Assembly (NCBI RefSeq): GCF_001638985.1
Contig: NW_017265140.1
Location: 992,001 to 1,056,000, forward strand
Source of the DNA: Phycomyces blakesleeanus NRRL 1555(-)
Lineage: Eukaryota; Mucoromycota; Mucoromycetes; Mucorales; Phycomycetaceae
Length of the DNA stretch: 64,000 nt
Reading direction: 5' to 3'
How positions within the stretch are numbered: position 1 is the first letter of the stretch; every line of letters starts with the position of its first letter. A model generated the notes under the pieces. That model made no database searches. It worked only from the letters and a program-made list of their open reading frames with translations, and was not told the DNA's origin. A program made the translations under genes and the position numbers. Shown here piece by piece: positions 49,654 through 63,254 of this stretch.

Positions 49654-51644
49654 ATGGCATCACAATTACCACTCGAGATTCTTTTACAAATCGCCGATAT
49701 TTTAGTGACAGAAGACAGGCTTTCGTGTGCTCTTACTTGCAAGAAATGGAGATACCCGTTCCAAGAAACCATTTGGAAAGATGTCATAATCAATTCAAAT
49801 ACGGATTATGTAAATATCTGCAATACCCTTGAGGGTTCAAAAGTTGGCTCCTCATCACACGGTCAATCAGTACGCTCTCTATCCATGAGTCAAATTTGCC
49901 TTATACCAAATGACGGCCAAGACAAACTTTTGAAATCTCTACCAAATCTGAAGCATCTTGATCTCGGACGCACGCGTCGTAAAGATATCAACAAAAGGAT
50001 GACGATACACAACGATGTATGGAAGTCGCTTGAAAGCTTAAAAGTTCAGGTCACCTATAGTAAAACGCCAGACTCGACAGAACAGTTCATCAAGCTATTG
50101 GAGAATTGTTCCAAGCTCCAAAGCCTAGAGATATTTAAAAGTGGTGTTTTTCAACCGGTCATGTTTACACAAGAGGACTTTGACAGCCTCCACCAAAAAG
50201 TCCAACTCTTGTCATCCTTCAAGGCCTGTATCTCTCTCGACAGGAACTTGGACCCGAGGCAGGAGAGCATGGCATCAAATATTGTGCCAATAGTTGGCTT
50301 GACAAATCTCGAGTTGCAGATGTGCGAGTGGAGTTCTTTGTGGGCGTATTACTTTGGTCACAAGTATCCAAACCTGCGCTACCTGAGCTGGAGTACTGTC
50401 AACGCACAGTACTGGCTTATAGCTCCGCATACCACGCAGCCTATTTCAGAAATACTTGATTTAAACACCAATATATTCCAACATCTGGAAACACTCGAAT
50501 TCGTAACCGCAGACGCTTCAGAGCGCGGTCATGCCGATTTCTGGGATTTCTTTTTGCCATTAAGTGTGCCTATCAAACACTTGAAGTACAAGACAAACTG
50601 TGGAAATAACGTCGAGATGTATTTTAGAACGGTCATCAAACGGTTCCTGCGGTCATTTTCTGAAACACTTGAGACTATCACAGTGGAAGGAAGTCTGTTT
50701 TACACTGGCGGACTTACCCCAAGGCTAAACTTACCGTCCTATTGCCCAATGCTGGTCGACCTTGAAGTCAAAAGCTGTGGTGTGTCGATTGACCTGAACA
50801 ACCTGTTTGACAACTGTGTAGCCCTGGAGCGGCTCAAGTTCTATAGCGGGGAGCTGCTGTTCCACTCGAGCCTTTTGAATCGAGAGCAAAGGCCAAACCT
50901 AGAACAACGCCAGAAACAGAGAGAGAAGCAACATGGGCTACGAATTCTGGAGCTGCATGAGGTTGCTGCCAGTGCTGATACATTCAGTGATATTTCTTTC
51001 AGGTGCAGGCGTCTGGAATACATGAGTTTAGATACTACGTTCATATGTGGTACTGTTCCTAAGAGGGACCCATGTTTACTCCTCGATATGACTTATACTT
51101 CCTTCAAGGCTCTTCATCTCGCCCATGTCAAATTCTGCTCGTACTACGATAACAGTCTTCAACAAAAGATGTCTCTCAGCTACCTGTGCTTGTCTCAATC
51201 AAACAACCCTCAATCATCCGGTAAGAATAATAAAGGAAAGAAAGAAAGAAAAGGAATTCAGACTCTGGTATTGGTATGATGATAACAGAAGTATCATACG
51301 GCTTTCAACCTCTGGCTGTATTCCACATCTTCCCCGATGGTGAGTACGACATGGACTACACGATAGGCCTCAAAAAGCTTTCAAAGCGGCAATTTGGTAC
51401 GACAGTTGAATACTTTGAAAATCGCCGGTTCAGAAGATTTGGGAGTGAGTTAAAGCCCGATAGACGGTCAAATAGAAAGATTTGCGAAGAAGACAGACTT
51501 TTGCAAGAAAATCTTAGTAAAGGCTATGTCGAACTGAGATGTAACTACGTAGCAAAGTATACTACTCCTGAACTTGCACCAAGTGTCAAGGAGTTTTGGA
51601 AAGATTTGTACAATAGGGTCTATAAAAAAGAGAAAGTAAATTAA
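49654..51644 (+). CDS. F-box protein with leucine-rich-repeat-like region
   Basis: Two exons (49654-51220 and 51262-51644, joined across a 41-nt GT-AG intron) encode 649 residues. The N-terminal F-box reads LPLEILLQIADILVTEDRLSCALTCKKWR (about residues 4-32, shown in part: LPLEILLQIADIL). It should bind Skp1 in an SCF ubiquitin ligase. The following ~500 residues contain irregular leucine-rich segments (LKHLDLGRTRR, LQSLEIFKSG, LVDLEVKSCG, LRILELHEV), which would select substrates. The joined end reads FHIFPDGEYDMDYTIGLKKL. Start MASQLPLE is preferred: the frame continues upstream, but that part is a Phe/Leu-rich reading of a T-tract. Large families of such F-box proteins occur in Mucoromycota. 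The substrate is unknown. Confidence 0.85.
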
Positions 51645-53175
51645 GTTATAGTTGTTTTTCATTGTTATTTCACTTTCTGACATTTGTTCGTGTCTTGAAG
51701 ATGTTTCTATTGGTCCTAAATATAATAGTTGTTTCTAGTCACTGACTATCAGTACGATACTTTTCTTCTTTTTCTTTTTCTTTCTAAAATACAAAGTTCC
51801 TTTAATACAAGATTATGATTCGAATGTATAGCAAATATACAAATGTAAAGCCACACAACTACATTTTTCTTCTAATTGAATACAATAAATATGCGTTATA
51901 TTTCTTATCCTAACATATGAATATATTGTGACCAAGTGATTCCTTAAAGACAAATCTTGAAATTGACCAATAAAGACGTGTAGTTGAACCAGAAACATTT
52001 TGCCCTATAGAAGAAGATAAAAGATATATATATATAAAAGAATACCTGTGACTCGAATACTTTTTAATTCTTGCTTTCTTTGTGTATATATGGTATATTT
52101 GATGATTATTGTATTATACATTATCTATATAATTGGTACAAATTGTCAAGACAGATACACAAGAATTCAAGAATCAAATTTATTATTATTACATAAGAAC
52201 TTTATTGCGATCATCTTATTTTATTTTTGCTTCTTTAGGGGCACACACATCTTGTATTTTTCATTTTTTGAGATCTTGAGATGGATTTTTTTTAAAAAAA
52301 AAATGTTCAAATTGGTATTCAGAAAAACCCACATTCACACTTGCAACTCACCCACAGGTACATAATCTCCGGTATGATTGATCTGTAGGTGACTGCAACC
52401 TTAGTCATTGGAATCTCAAATATCACTTGTGTTTAAGCTTATACTAATCCTTATGTTTTATTCATTTGATTTGTACTATATTTTGATTTTATTTTTTATA
52501 TAAAAATAAAGAAGACAATCAATAGGAGAGCATTTGGAAATATTAAGCATATATATATATATATATATACATTTATTACAAAAAGCACAATTCAATTAAT
52601 GATCTTTATATATATGCATTTTACAATTCCTTTCCTGTTTTCAAGTAAAGCAAAAGAGATATATATATATACTTGGAATTGTATAATATAATATATACGT
52701 TAATATGTCAGCTTACTATCCGGATAATAATTTATAAAGTAGGTTTATATTTCTATATCTTTATATTTTTTCTTTGTGTACTATTTTATGTATAAATATG
52801 TATAAAACAGCCTCTTTATGGTAATCATCTTCTATTTTCCATCACCCCTTATATATATATAAGATTGTATTTTTGTATAATTATTTTTTTCTCACCTTTA
52901 TTTCGCGGGGCTTTTTTTTTTTTTTTTTTATATACTATTTTATACTTTATACTTTATACTTTTTTTTTTTTTAATTTTTTTTTTTAAATTCCAGATTAAT
53001 TATTCCCTGTCTGACTCGGTGAATCTTGTCTATCTTGTCTGTGTGTCTCTGCGTGTATAGAACTATAACTCTTTCTTTCTTTCATAACCTCATTTCCAAC
53101 AACAGCAGCAAAAGTCTATTGTTTTTCAAATAAATACCTATAAATATATAAATAAATAAATAAAGAAAGAAAGAC
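51645..53175. other. Intergenic region upstream of C1-THF synthase
   Basis: This AT-rich spacer has long T tracts at 52909-52985 ahead of the C1-THF synthase start, a likely promoter poly(dT) element. No gene is seen. Confidence 0.5.
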
Positions 53176-56100
53176 ATGTCCGCTACAGTTATTGACGGAA
53201 AGGCTATTGCACTGTAAGACGAAGAAGTTGAAGACAAAAGAAGAAGCATGACCATGTGGAATGACTAGACTCTTTATTGTCATTCCTAACCTGAAATCTC
53301 GGTTTAATTCTTTTTATTTTATTTTATTTGAGGGTAGATCTGTGCGTACTCAGGTGAAGGAAGAAATTTCACAGACCAAAAAGAACTTTCCTCAGTTTGC
53401 TCCTCATCTTGCTATTGTCCAAGTTGGTCAACGCGAGGATTCTTCTATCTATGTGAAGATGAAAGATAAGGCAGCCCAAGAGGTAAATAAATAAATTTAT
53501 ATCTGTTTGTGTAAATCCAAACAATGATAATAATGCTGATCTTAATGCACAATAGTGTGGTATCACTGTAAGCACAGACAAGTTACCTGAATCCATTACC
53601 GAGGTCGCTCTCTTGCAAAGAGTAAAGGAATTGAACGATGATTACAGAGTCCACGGCATCCTCGTCCAGATGCCATTACCTTCTCACATTGATGAAACCA
53701 AGGTTATCGAAGCAATTGACTACCAAAAGGATGTAGATGGGTAAGAAAAAGTCTTATATATATATGTGTGTGTGATGAGGATGATTTATTGTGGTTTATT
53801 TTTAAATTAATGATGATGAAATTGTGGGGATCCTTATTTGGTTTGCTTTTATTTATTTTTTTGCGAATACTAATTATGATATATGCATATTGTTGGCATT
53901 AAGTTTCCACGCTCTTAATATCGGTTACATGACCAAGCGTGCTGGTAGCCCTCTCTTCAAACCTTGTACACCCATGGGAATCATTGAGCTTCTCAAATCT
54001 ACTGGTAAGCGCATCTCTATATAAATAAAGTTTTTATATATCTAAACCTAACTGCTTTTTTAGGTACCAACTTGGAAGGAAAGCACGCCGTTGTCATCGG
54101 TCGTAGTGACATTGTGGTAAGTTGAATGAAATAAGGATATATATATATATATATATATATATTGTGTGTGTGTATACTTGAAAAAAAAAGAAGTCTAAAC
54201 TAATCAACTTGACATATATATATATATATAAAGGGTGCACCTGTTGCTACTCTGTTGACCGGAGAAAACGCAACTGTTACTCTTTGCCACTCCAAAACCT
54301 TTGGTCTTGAAAACATTGTAAGTTACATATACCATAGTATGTGTATATACATATTTAACTCAAAAATATTTATCTATCTATCTCTCTCTGTGTGTGTGTG
54401 CTGGGGTATTCTCGTAAAGGTCAAGCAAGCAGATATCGTTGTAGCTGCTATTGGAAAGGCCGAGCTTATCAAGGGTTCCTGGATCAAGCCTGGAGCTATT
54501 GTCATTGATGTTGGTACAAACGCAGTCCCAGGTAAGAAAAATCATTATTCTTCGCATTAGTATTAGTATTAGTATTAGCAGTAGTATATGTATAGAGCTC
54601 TTTCGATCTTTGTCTTTCTGTATCAAAAAGAGTCTGTTTTCTATCTCAGCCACCAGTGTAATTTATTTATTATATATGTTACAAAATGTATTTTGGATCT
54701 GCCTCTTTATTGATCAATCTATATATATATATATATTATTTATACACATAAAAGACTCTACCAAAAAGTCTGGGATTCGTTGGGTTGGTGACGTGGAATA
54801 CAGCCAAGCAAAACTCGTCGCCAAAGCAATAACCCCCGTTCCTGGAGGCGTCGGACCCATGACAGTCGCTATGTTGATGAAAAACACTTTTATCAGTGCC
54901 AAGCGCTGGCTCCACCTGAGCTGCAAGCGCGACATCGTCCCTCTGCCTCTCGAACTCTTGACTCCTGTCCCAAAGGATATCGAGATTGCCAGAGCACAGA
55001 CTCCCAAACACATGTCTCTCTTGTGCAGTGAGATTGGTCTCGGTCCTAGCGAGGTAAGTGAACTAAAAAGTACAATAGCTGTAGTTATGGTAGAATTAGT
55101 GGATGAGGGGGATAGGCGGTCAGACAGCTCCCAAAAAAAAAATAAGAATAAGAATCATTGGAGCTTGTAGTCAATCAATAATATATTGATTTACTATTTG
55201 ATTACAATCAAATTAAAAAAAAAAACGAACAAAAATTAGAAGAGTTTCTTGTTGTTGTTTTTGGGTGTTTAAATATATTATAAATATTATATATATATAT
55301 ATTATTGCTTTATAATAATTTTCTTGGTCAAAACAAAAATGTGCCTATAAAAGCAAAAACTGTCCAATATTATCCAATAGTATTGCTTTCAAAAAGATTC
55401 TTATTCAAACCTTTTTACGGCTGTCTACCTCTATTATTAAAGAATATATACATGGGTTAATAATGAATGTACAACTAATACCTTTCATACAACTACCCAT
55501 TTTTATCATTTTTTTTCTGTATATATACAACCCAAAAAACAATAACACAGTATGAGCTCTATGGTCCCAGCAAAGCCAAGATCAGTCTTGATGTTTTAAA
55601 GCGTCTTGAGCATCGTAAGGACGGTCGCTATGTTGTTGTCACTGGGTAAGCTTCTCCACACAATCCATATATATATATTGTCAAAATAATCTAACAGTTA
55701 TGTATATCTTTTTAGAATTACCCCTACTCCTCTTGGTGAGGGCAAGTCCACCACCACTATCGGTCTTGTGCAGGCCTTGGGTGCCCACCTGAACAAGGCT
55801 GCCTTTGCATGTGTTCGCCAGCCCTCTCAGGGCCCTACCTTTGGTATCAAGGGTGGTGCTGCTGGTGGCGGATACTCCCAGGTTATTCCTATGGACGAGT
55901 TCAACCTCCACCTGACTGGCGACCTTCACGCCGTCACTGCTGCCAACAACCTCTTGGCGGCTGCGATCGATGCCCGCATCTTCCACGAGAACACCCAGTC
56001 CGACAAGGCGCTGCTGAACCGCCTCTGCCCCGTCCAGAAGGGCGTGCGTGTGTTTGCGCCCGTGATGAACAAGCGTCTCCAGAAGCTGGGTATCACCAAG

Positions 56101-57516
56101 ACCAACCCTGCCGACCTGACCGAAGAAGAAGTCAAGCGCTTTGCACGCCTCGACATTGACCCTGCCACGATCACCTGGCAGCGTGTGATGGACACCAACG
56201 ACCGGTTCTTGCGTCAGATCGAGATCGGCCAGGCTGCGACCGAAAAGAACATGGTCCGCCAGACCGGATTCGACATCACGGTCGCCAGTGAAGTCATGGC
56301 CGTCCTGGCCTTGGCCACCGACCTCAAGGACATGCGCCAGCGACTCGGCAACATGGTCGTGGCCAGTTCTCGTGGCGGCGACCCCGTCACTGCAGACGAC
56401 ATCGGCATCGGCGGAGCCCTGACCGTGCTGATGAAGGATGCCATCAAGCCAAACCTGATGCAGACCTTGGAGGGAACTCCGGTCCTGGTCCACGCCGGTC
56501 CATTCGCAAACATTGCCCACGGAAACTCGTCCATCTTGGCCGACAAGATTGCGCTCAAGCTGGCCGGAACCGAGCAGGGCGCGAGCAGCTCGGGCATGGA
56601 GCCTGGCTATGTCGTGACCGAGGCTGGATTTGGTGCCGACATGGGCATGGAGAAATTCTTTGATATCAAGTGCCGTGTGTCTGGCCTGGTTCCGGATGCC
56701 GTTGTCATCGTTGCCACCGTCCGTGCCTTGAAGATGCACGGCGGTGCTCCGGATGTAGTCGCCGGCCGTCCTCTGCCCGAAGCCTACACCCAGGAGAACC
56801 TGACCTTTTTACAAAAGGGATGTGCCAACCTGGCCAAGCATATCCAGAACGCAAAGAAGTTTGGAATAGCTGTCATTGTAGCCGTCAACCGATTCTCGTA
56901 AGTAGAAATAGACTTGTAGATTGGTGGGTTAGTAAGTAATTTAAGGATGATAATGATACTAATAATATAAAAAAAAAAAATTTTAACTAGATCTGATACC
57001 GATGCTGAAATGGAATTGGTTCGCAAGGAATCAATGGAAGCCGGTGCTGACGACGCAGTTGCCTGTGACCACTGGGCTCGTGGTGGACTTGGTGCAGTTG
57101 ATCTGGGCAAGGCTGTGGTGTCGGCCTGCGAGAAGGAGAAATCGTTTAGATTCCTTTATGACCTTGATTTGCCAATCGAGGCCAAGATCGAGTCGATCTG
57201 CAAAAACATCTATGGAGCAGACGGAATTGAGTTGAGCGATCTTGCGAAGGAAAAGATCAAGACCTACACCAAGCAAGGCTTTAGCAAGTTGCCGATCTGC
57301 ATGGCCAAGACCCAGTACAGCTTCAGCCACGACGCCGCCCTCAAGGGTGTCCCCACCGGATTTGTGGTCCCCATCCGTGACATCCGTGCTTCGGTTGGTG
57401 CCGGGTTCCTGTACCCCTTGGTCGGATCGATGCAGACCATGCCTGGACTCCCAACCCGCCCTTGTTTCTTTGATGTCGATCTTGATGAGAGTGGAAATGT
57501 CGTTGGACTTTTCTAA
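53176..57516 (+). CDS. ADE3: C1-tetrahydrofolate synthase, cytosolic, trifunctional
   Basis: This enzyme interconverts one-carbon folates: methylene-THF dehydrogenase, methenyl-THF cyclohydrolase and formate-THF ligase, feeding purines, thymidylate and methionine. Eleven exons (53176-53213, 53338-53482, 53556-53740, 53904-54004, 54064-54116, 54234-54317, 54420-54531, 54755-55053, 55551-55645, 55716-56897, 56991-57516) encode 939 residues, the usual family length. The FolD part (about 1-305) shows Tyr51 and Lys55 in [15 protein letters not shown], the NADP-binding [11 protein letters not shown] and [10 protein letters not shown]. The ligase part (about 318-939) shows the P-loop [10 protein letters not shown] with Lys381. 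There is no mitochondrial presequence, so it is the cytosolic type (yeast Ade3 rather than Mis1). Exon 10 is notably GC-rich compared with the rest. It converges on homocitrate synthase. Confidence 0.96.
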
Positions 57517-58054
57517 ATATATAAATAAATAATTTAATTTGAACAAGTTCAGAGCATCATTAAACTACTATCACCTACTATATATATATATGTATGTATG
57601 TATTACTTGTTTTAAATCTTTCTTCTTCTTCTTTATAGAGGTCAATAATAAAAGACAAGCAAAGCAGACAAGACAAAAAGATTATATTTTTTAAAATAAA
57701 AAAATAAAAATAAAGACAGTTTTTTTTTATTGCCATTTATGTATATATAAATATTGATTTTTGTTTTATTATGATATAAAAGAAATTCATTGAATGTTAA
57801 TGAAGTATATATGAAGGGAAGAAAGACTTTTTACAATGATGGAGGAAGAGGAGGAGAAGGAGGAAGGTAAGGAGGTAGAGGGATTGAATGAATAGAGTGA
57901 CTGATTGATTATAAAGGATGAATGAAAAAAAAAAGGTGAATGTGTTGGAAAATGGAAGTTTTCTTTTCTTTTCTTTTCTTTTTTCTTTTTGATACTCTAT
58001 TATTATTTTCACTCTTTAATTATTACTGTTATTATTATTTTTTAAAATGCTCTT
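57517..58054. other. Convergent spacer
   Basis: This spacer lies between the 3' ends of C1-THF synthase and homocitrate synthase. It contains only AT-rich, T-rich and CTTTT-repeat sequence. Confidence 0.5.
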
Positions 58055-59480
58055 CTACTTTTTGATGGGCTGCTGCTGCTTTTGAGTTGTTGATGCTTTG
58101 ACAGCAGGCTCTGCAAGCTGGTCTGGTGTGGCAATCTTTTCAAGAATGGTGATGTGACTTGAGGTCTTCTTGGCATCGTGGTATTGGTGGAGCAGAGAAT
58201 CGACATTGTCGAGAGAGAGAGGACGGATATCGGCCAACTCCTTGATCTTCTGGGTCACCGCCTTGGCATCATCGTCAGTCATGTCAGTCAAGCGAAGCTG
58301 CTCGATTCTGTTCTTGACCGCGTTCCATCCAGTCAGACGGTGGCCAATGCTGACATAGCGCGACATGCCAAAGTCCTCAGGCTTCAGGATCTCGTAGGTT
58401 GAGGGGTTGTTGAGGATGGCCTTGGCGTGGATGCCGGCCTTGTGGGTAAAGGCACAATAGCCAGTGATGTAGTTGTTGAAAGGAACGGCGACCTCGACAG
58501 AGTCGGCAACCAGGTTCTCGACATTGCGGATCAACTTGAGATCGTATTTACCCATCACGTAGTCCTTGTCTGCGGCGTACATGCGGGCAAACAGACCACC
58601 GAGAGGAGTGATGCCGTTGCGCTCTCCGATACCCAGTACAGAGGTGTCGATGTGGGTGGCGCCGGCTTCGAGAGCAGCATAGGCGTTGGCGATGGCGCAT
58701 CCGGTGTCGTTGTGGAAGTGGCACTCGATGTCGCAGTTGACTACACTGCGCAGAGTCTTGACGAGCTCGTAGACCTGGCGAGGGTTAGCACAGCCAACGG
58801 TATCGGCAATACCGACTCGGTTGACACCGATCTTGTCGACGGCCTTGTAGATGCTGAGCAGATCAACGAGATCAGAGCGGAAGGAGTCTTCGGTCGAGAA
58901 GCGGACCTCACGTCCCTGGCTCTTGATGTATGTGATGACCTCGATAGCCTTGTCGGTGATGTACTCCATGTCTTTACCGTGCGAGAACTCGCGCAAGTAG
59001 CTCGATGTACCGATCACAACGTCCACACCATCCACACCGGTCTCAACCGCAAGTCTGGCGTCGTCCATGTGGCAGCGAGTGTGGGTCAGGATCTTGGCTT
59101 TCAAGCCCAGGCCGGCAATGGTCTTGCAGTCGTTGTAGGACTGTTCCGAGGCGGCTGGAGAAGTCAGTTCGAGGTAATCAACACCAATGGCATCAAGAGC
59201 CTTGGCGATCTCGACCTTTTTGGCAGTGTCAAAGAATGCATTGGCAAACTGTTCACCCTCTGTAAGAATTACAGGATTATGTTAATATATGCTTCTTCTT
59301 TATAAAATATGTATGTATGTATGTACCTCTCAGAGTAGATTCGATAATCTTGAAGCTAGAGATGTTGGACATTGGGTCGGGATACTTGGGCATGTAGGGA
59401 GAAACAAAGGGTTCGCGAGTGCGTTGGGCTGGTGCAGCAGTGACAGCAGGTGTTTGGGAAAGATCTCTGGGAGGCGACAT
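58055..59480 (-). CDS. Homocitrate synthase
   Basis: It condenses acetyl-CoA with 2-oxoglutarate to homocitrate, the first and committed step of lysine synthesis by the alpha-aminoadipate route used by fungi. Two exons (59480-59327 and 59259-58055, 67-nt intron) encode 452 residues. The TIM barrel begins at about residue 47 with [15 protein letters not shown]. It carries the metal-binding His pair in ECHFHNDTG, the [13 protein letters not shown] loop, and the lid/C-terminal segment HKAGIHAKA. The intron splits the catalytic RE-GEQ motif. The protein is closest in layout to yeast Lys20/Lys21, which are regulated by lysine feedback. The N-terminal ~30 residues are Ala/Pro/Thr-rich and not a clear mitochondrial signal. 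Coding sequence is more GC-rich than the flanks, consistent with high expression. Confidence 0.95.
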
Positions 59481-62400
59481 GTTGTTTGTTTTAATGGTTT
59501 GTGTATAGAAAGTATAAACTAAGGAAGTAGTTATGGAAGAGTAATAGAAATTATTAGCAAGTTAAAGAAAAGAAAAAGTTAAACCTTTTTATACGAATTT
59601 ATTACCCTTTTTTTTTTCTGTGTTTGTTTTACAGAGATCTTTTTTTTTTCTATTAGTATTTGGGTGTGCGTGTAGATTATCATCAAGGCATGAATCTGTC
59701 CATCCTTTCCATAACCGAATCTTGGTATCAAATCTCCGACGTATGCCCTATTATGGTAAGACAGATCTTAACATCTTTGGGAGATTTTTGTTGTTGTTGC
59801 TGTTGCTGTTGTTGATTATGATGATTATGATATGAGTATATAGCACTTTCCCTATTAACCTATTTGACTTGACTTTATAGTCTATTCAGCTCACTATGCA
59901 ATACACATGTAATTTACAGTGTATGGTGTATATTGTATATTGTAATATAAAGTTGAATAGTGGGTCTAGATATTACTATAGTCTGATAATTTTATTTATA
60001 TTATATTTTTAGTATGTGAGCTAGTAATAGAAGAATATTAATAACAATAGCAATAGCAATAGCAATGATGATGACGGTGTGAGTGTGAGTGTGGAGCAGT
60101 TTACTTGGCACCAATACACAAGAAAACAAACAAACAACTAAGCTTGATATCATGTACATGCAAATGGGATTTGAAATTTGAAATCTCAAATATCAAATAT
60201 CAAATCTCAAATTTGAAAAAATAAAAGATAAAAGATAAAATATATATATAATTGTGCGACGATTGGTGAGTAATACATGTCATACAAAAAGGAATGCTCG
60301 GTTCATTTCACTCTTATATTCTTGTATCCTTGTATCTATTGACATGACAAAGTTGAAGATCTGTCACTTTCTATTTACAGGTTCTTGTATTTTATTACCA
60401 TCATTATTTGTTCCAATCAAACGAATGGAAATCTCAAATATTGTGATCTGCTATGAATTTCAATCATAAATTGTATTAAATATCTAAACTGATAGTTAAA
60501 CAGGATATATAAAAGTGTCTTATTTCAGGGTTTTCTTAGACTAGCAGGCGAAAGACCTTGGGCAGAAAATGTACATATATATATATATCAAAGGATAACT
60601 TGACACAAAGTGTGGAGGAGTGTGGAGTAGGAGATTTTATTTTATTTCTTTGATTTTTGATAAACATCTCTGCTTATTTATAATTGGGAAAGAGTTGAGA
60701 TTATCTTTGTAAAATCAACATCATTGTGTTTTAATTGGCTGATCTGCTTTTCTATTTCTTTTTATGGCTTTTATTTGTGTACAAAAATAAAAGAAAAAAA
60801 AATTAGCTTTACAGTATGATATATTAATCAGTTTCAAATCCATTCAATAATTCATTCAATTGCTTACAAGTTTTATGTAAAGATTCTTTATTTTCTTCTT
60901 CTTCTTTTCTACCTAAATTTTTGCGTATATTAATGAAGCTACAAAACATACAAATAAGGTAAAAGCACGAATTCCAATAGATATTAATATATATTTGATG
61001 GACAAACTACAAAGTATAGAAGAAAAGGTACAATTTACACATTCTTTCACAATTGATTGGTTTATTAAAACAAGTAATAAGTAATAAAGATATTTAAAGG
61101 AGGCACTTAATAAAAATAAAAATCAAAATTCAAAGCACAGAGTACATTTCTATTACATTTTGTCTTGCCTTGTCAGATGTTTTGTACATTTTTATTTCTG
61201 TAGTATGCCATTAGTATAATTGGTACAATATTCAATGGTCCTTATAGCTGGTGCACAAAATGATACACCAATAATTAACATACATCTTTTACACCTATAT
61301 ATCTGTCCGTGTGTTTATGCTGTGCTCCTGAATTGTTGGATATTAACTGTGCCACCCAATTGTGTAGCATATATATATCAAAAAAGGAGGAGGTGGAGAA
61401 AGATCAATTCATCTTTGTGAGGTTAGTTGTACATGCGTGATTTTGTATTTTACATTCAGTGTGTGCTTTTCAACTCTCTTCATTCCAACCAAAGAAATTA
61501 CACACACACACAAATATATGAATTTGCACAGGCCACATTTTCTCCTTTATATTTGATTTTTCTTTATTTTTGTTTAAAAATAACGATCAAAATATAATAT
61601 GATAGTCAACTCCACTGAGCAAGAATAGCAATGTCTTGCCTTTATTATTATTCTTATTACCGATGCGATGACTTCTGAAAAGGAAAATAAAACAAGCAAA
61701 AGTTTAGCCATATCTATATTCCAAATATGTATATATAGAGAGAGTTGAATTTGTTTTTATTTTCAAGACTAGATTTTTCCATATATTTTCTTTCTTATTG
61801 TTCAAACTTTGTACCAATCATTCTGTTTACAGACAGCTCTTTTCTTTATCACTGTTCTGTATAGTCAATAGGGTAGAATGTCACGTTTTATATACATGCA
61901 ATTTATTTATTTCCTTAACAAAACATTATTACTATTCTATTGATATGCTCACTCAGACCCAAACCTTGTGGTTTTTTTTTGTTTTGATTCTCAATTATCG
62001 GGTAATTTCTAGCAAAAAATAAAGGAAAAGGGCAACAGTACCGGCAACGGCAATAAGAAGAATAAAAATAAAGTAAAATAATAACGACACCGACAACGGA
62101 TGATGATAATGACACCAACCGTAAACAATGGTAGAGATTTCCGAATAACACGAGTTTTATCGGCTAGATCCGCAAAGACTATATTACCACTCCAACAGAC
62201 TTTGAGTGGGTAAAAGGGTTCTTCTTTATTCTTTATTTTCTAATAAAGAAGTGTATATCATCATCCTCTTTTATATATATATTCACTTGACAATAGATTG
62301 CACACAAACTCAAATAAACACAATAAAATAAAGAGTATAATAGGGATAATGATCCTTTTATTCCTTTTAATCGGCCAAGAAGATAAAAAGAAGAAAAAGG

Positions 62401-63254
62401 CCTATTTCTCGCTTTGACTCTCTTCACCCGATCAGGATAAAACTCACATGCCTAATGACATTCTGGAAAACAACGTGGTAACTCAAAGAAAAGAAACTGT
62501 CTGGCAATAGCTAACTCTTTTGGTCCATGAGATCAATAGACCACAATGACAATCATAAAAGTCATGATTACCACAACATTTCTTAAAGGTGGTTAAAGCC
62601 TCAAAAGAGAAGGCGCTTTGATATCGTACCAAGAACAAGAAATATATATATATATATACATAGAATGTGTATCTTGCTCTTTTAAAGACAAAATCTGTAT
62701 TACAGCACAATATATATGTGTGTTATATATAAAAAGGAATCATTTCCTCAAAATTGATTTGCTAAACTAAATCAGACAAAAATATTCTTCCTTAGAGTAA
62801 TATATAATTAGATATAATTCAATATTGATTGAATGACTGTCCGTAGCACAAATTTTAGAAATTACAGATAGTGATTTTGTAATTCTCCAATGCTTTTGTG
62901 TTGATTATAATAATTATTAATCATTTGTCTTGTTATTCCTTTTAACTTTCGACTAGTATTATCTGTATATATGCTGGTATTTTATTTTAGCACCTTGATA
63001 GACTGTGAATATACACATTATATATATATATAAAGAAACTTTTACTAATTTTTTTTTTGTAATTTTGAATTTTAATTTGACTGTTTTTTTGTTATTATTA
63101 TTTTATGTGTGTGTGTGTATTCTTTTTTTTTTCACAGCTGCTACTACTACTTGGTATACATCCATATACATATAAATAAAATATATATATAAATACTATA
63201 TACATACTATATACATACATACAGACCTATATACACATTATACACGTACTATAC
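59481..63254. other. Long intergenic region, no supported gene
   Basis: This 3.8-kb AT-rich region holds TA and CA tracts. Two patches look less random: 59690-59760, a possible small exon followed by GTAAGA, and 62483-62640 on the minus strand, a Cys-rich open stretch. Neither is strong enough to call as a gene. No tRNA passes inspection. Confidence 0.5.

Noticed and set aside
55681..56739. 352-codon minus-strand frame opposite C1-THF synthase exon 10
   Set aside because: It is an antisense shadow created by GC-rich codon use, with His/Gly/Val-rich nonsense composition.
58427..59305. 292-codon plus-strand frame opposite homocitrate synthase
   Set aside because: It is an antisense shadow; the sense strand encodes a textbook homocitrate synthase.
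61203..61260. tRNA-like D-arm sequence (TAGTATAATTGGTACAATA)
   Set aside because: There is no acceptor stem pairing and no B box (GGTTCRANYCC) at the right distance.
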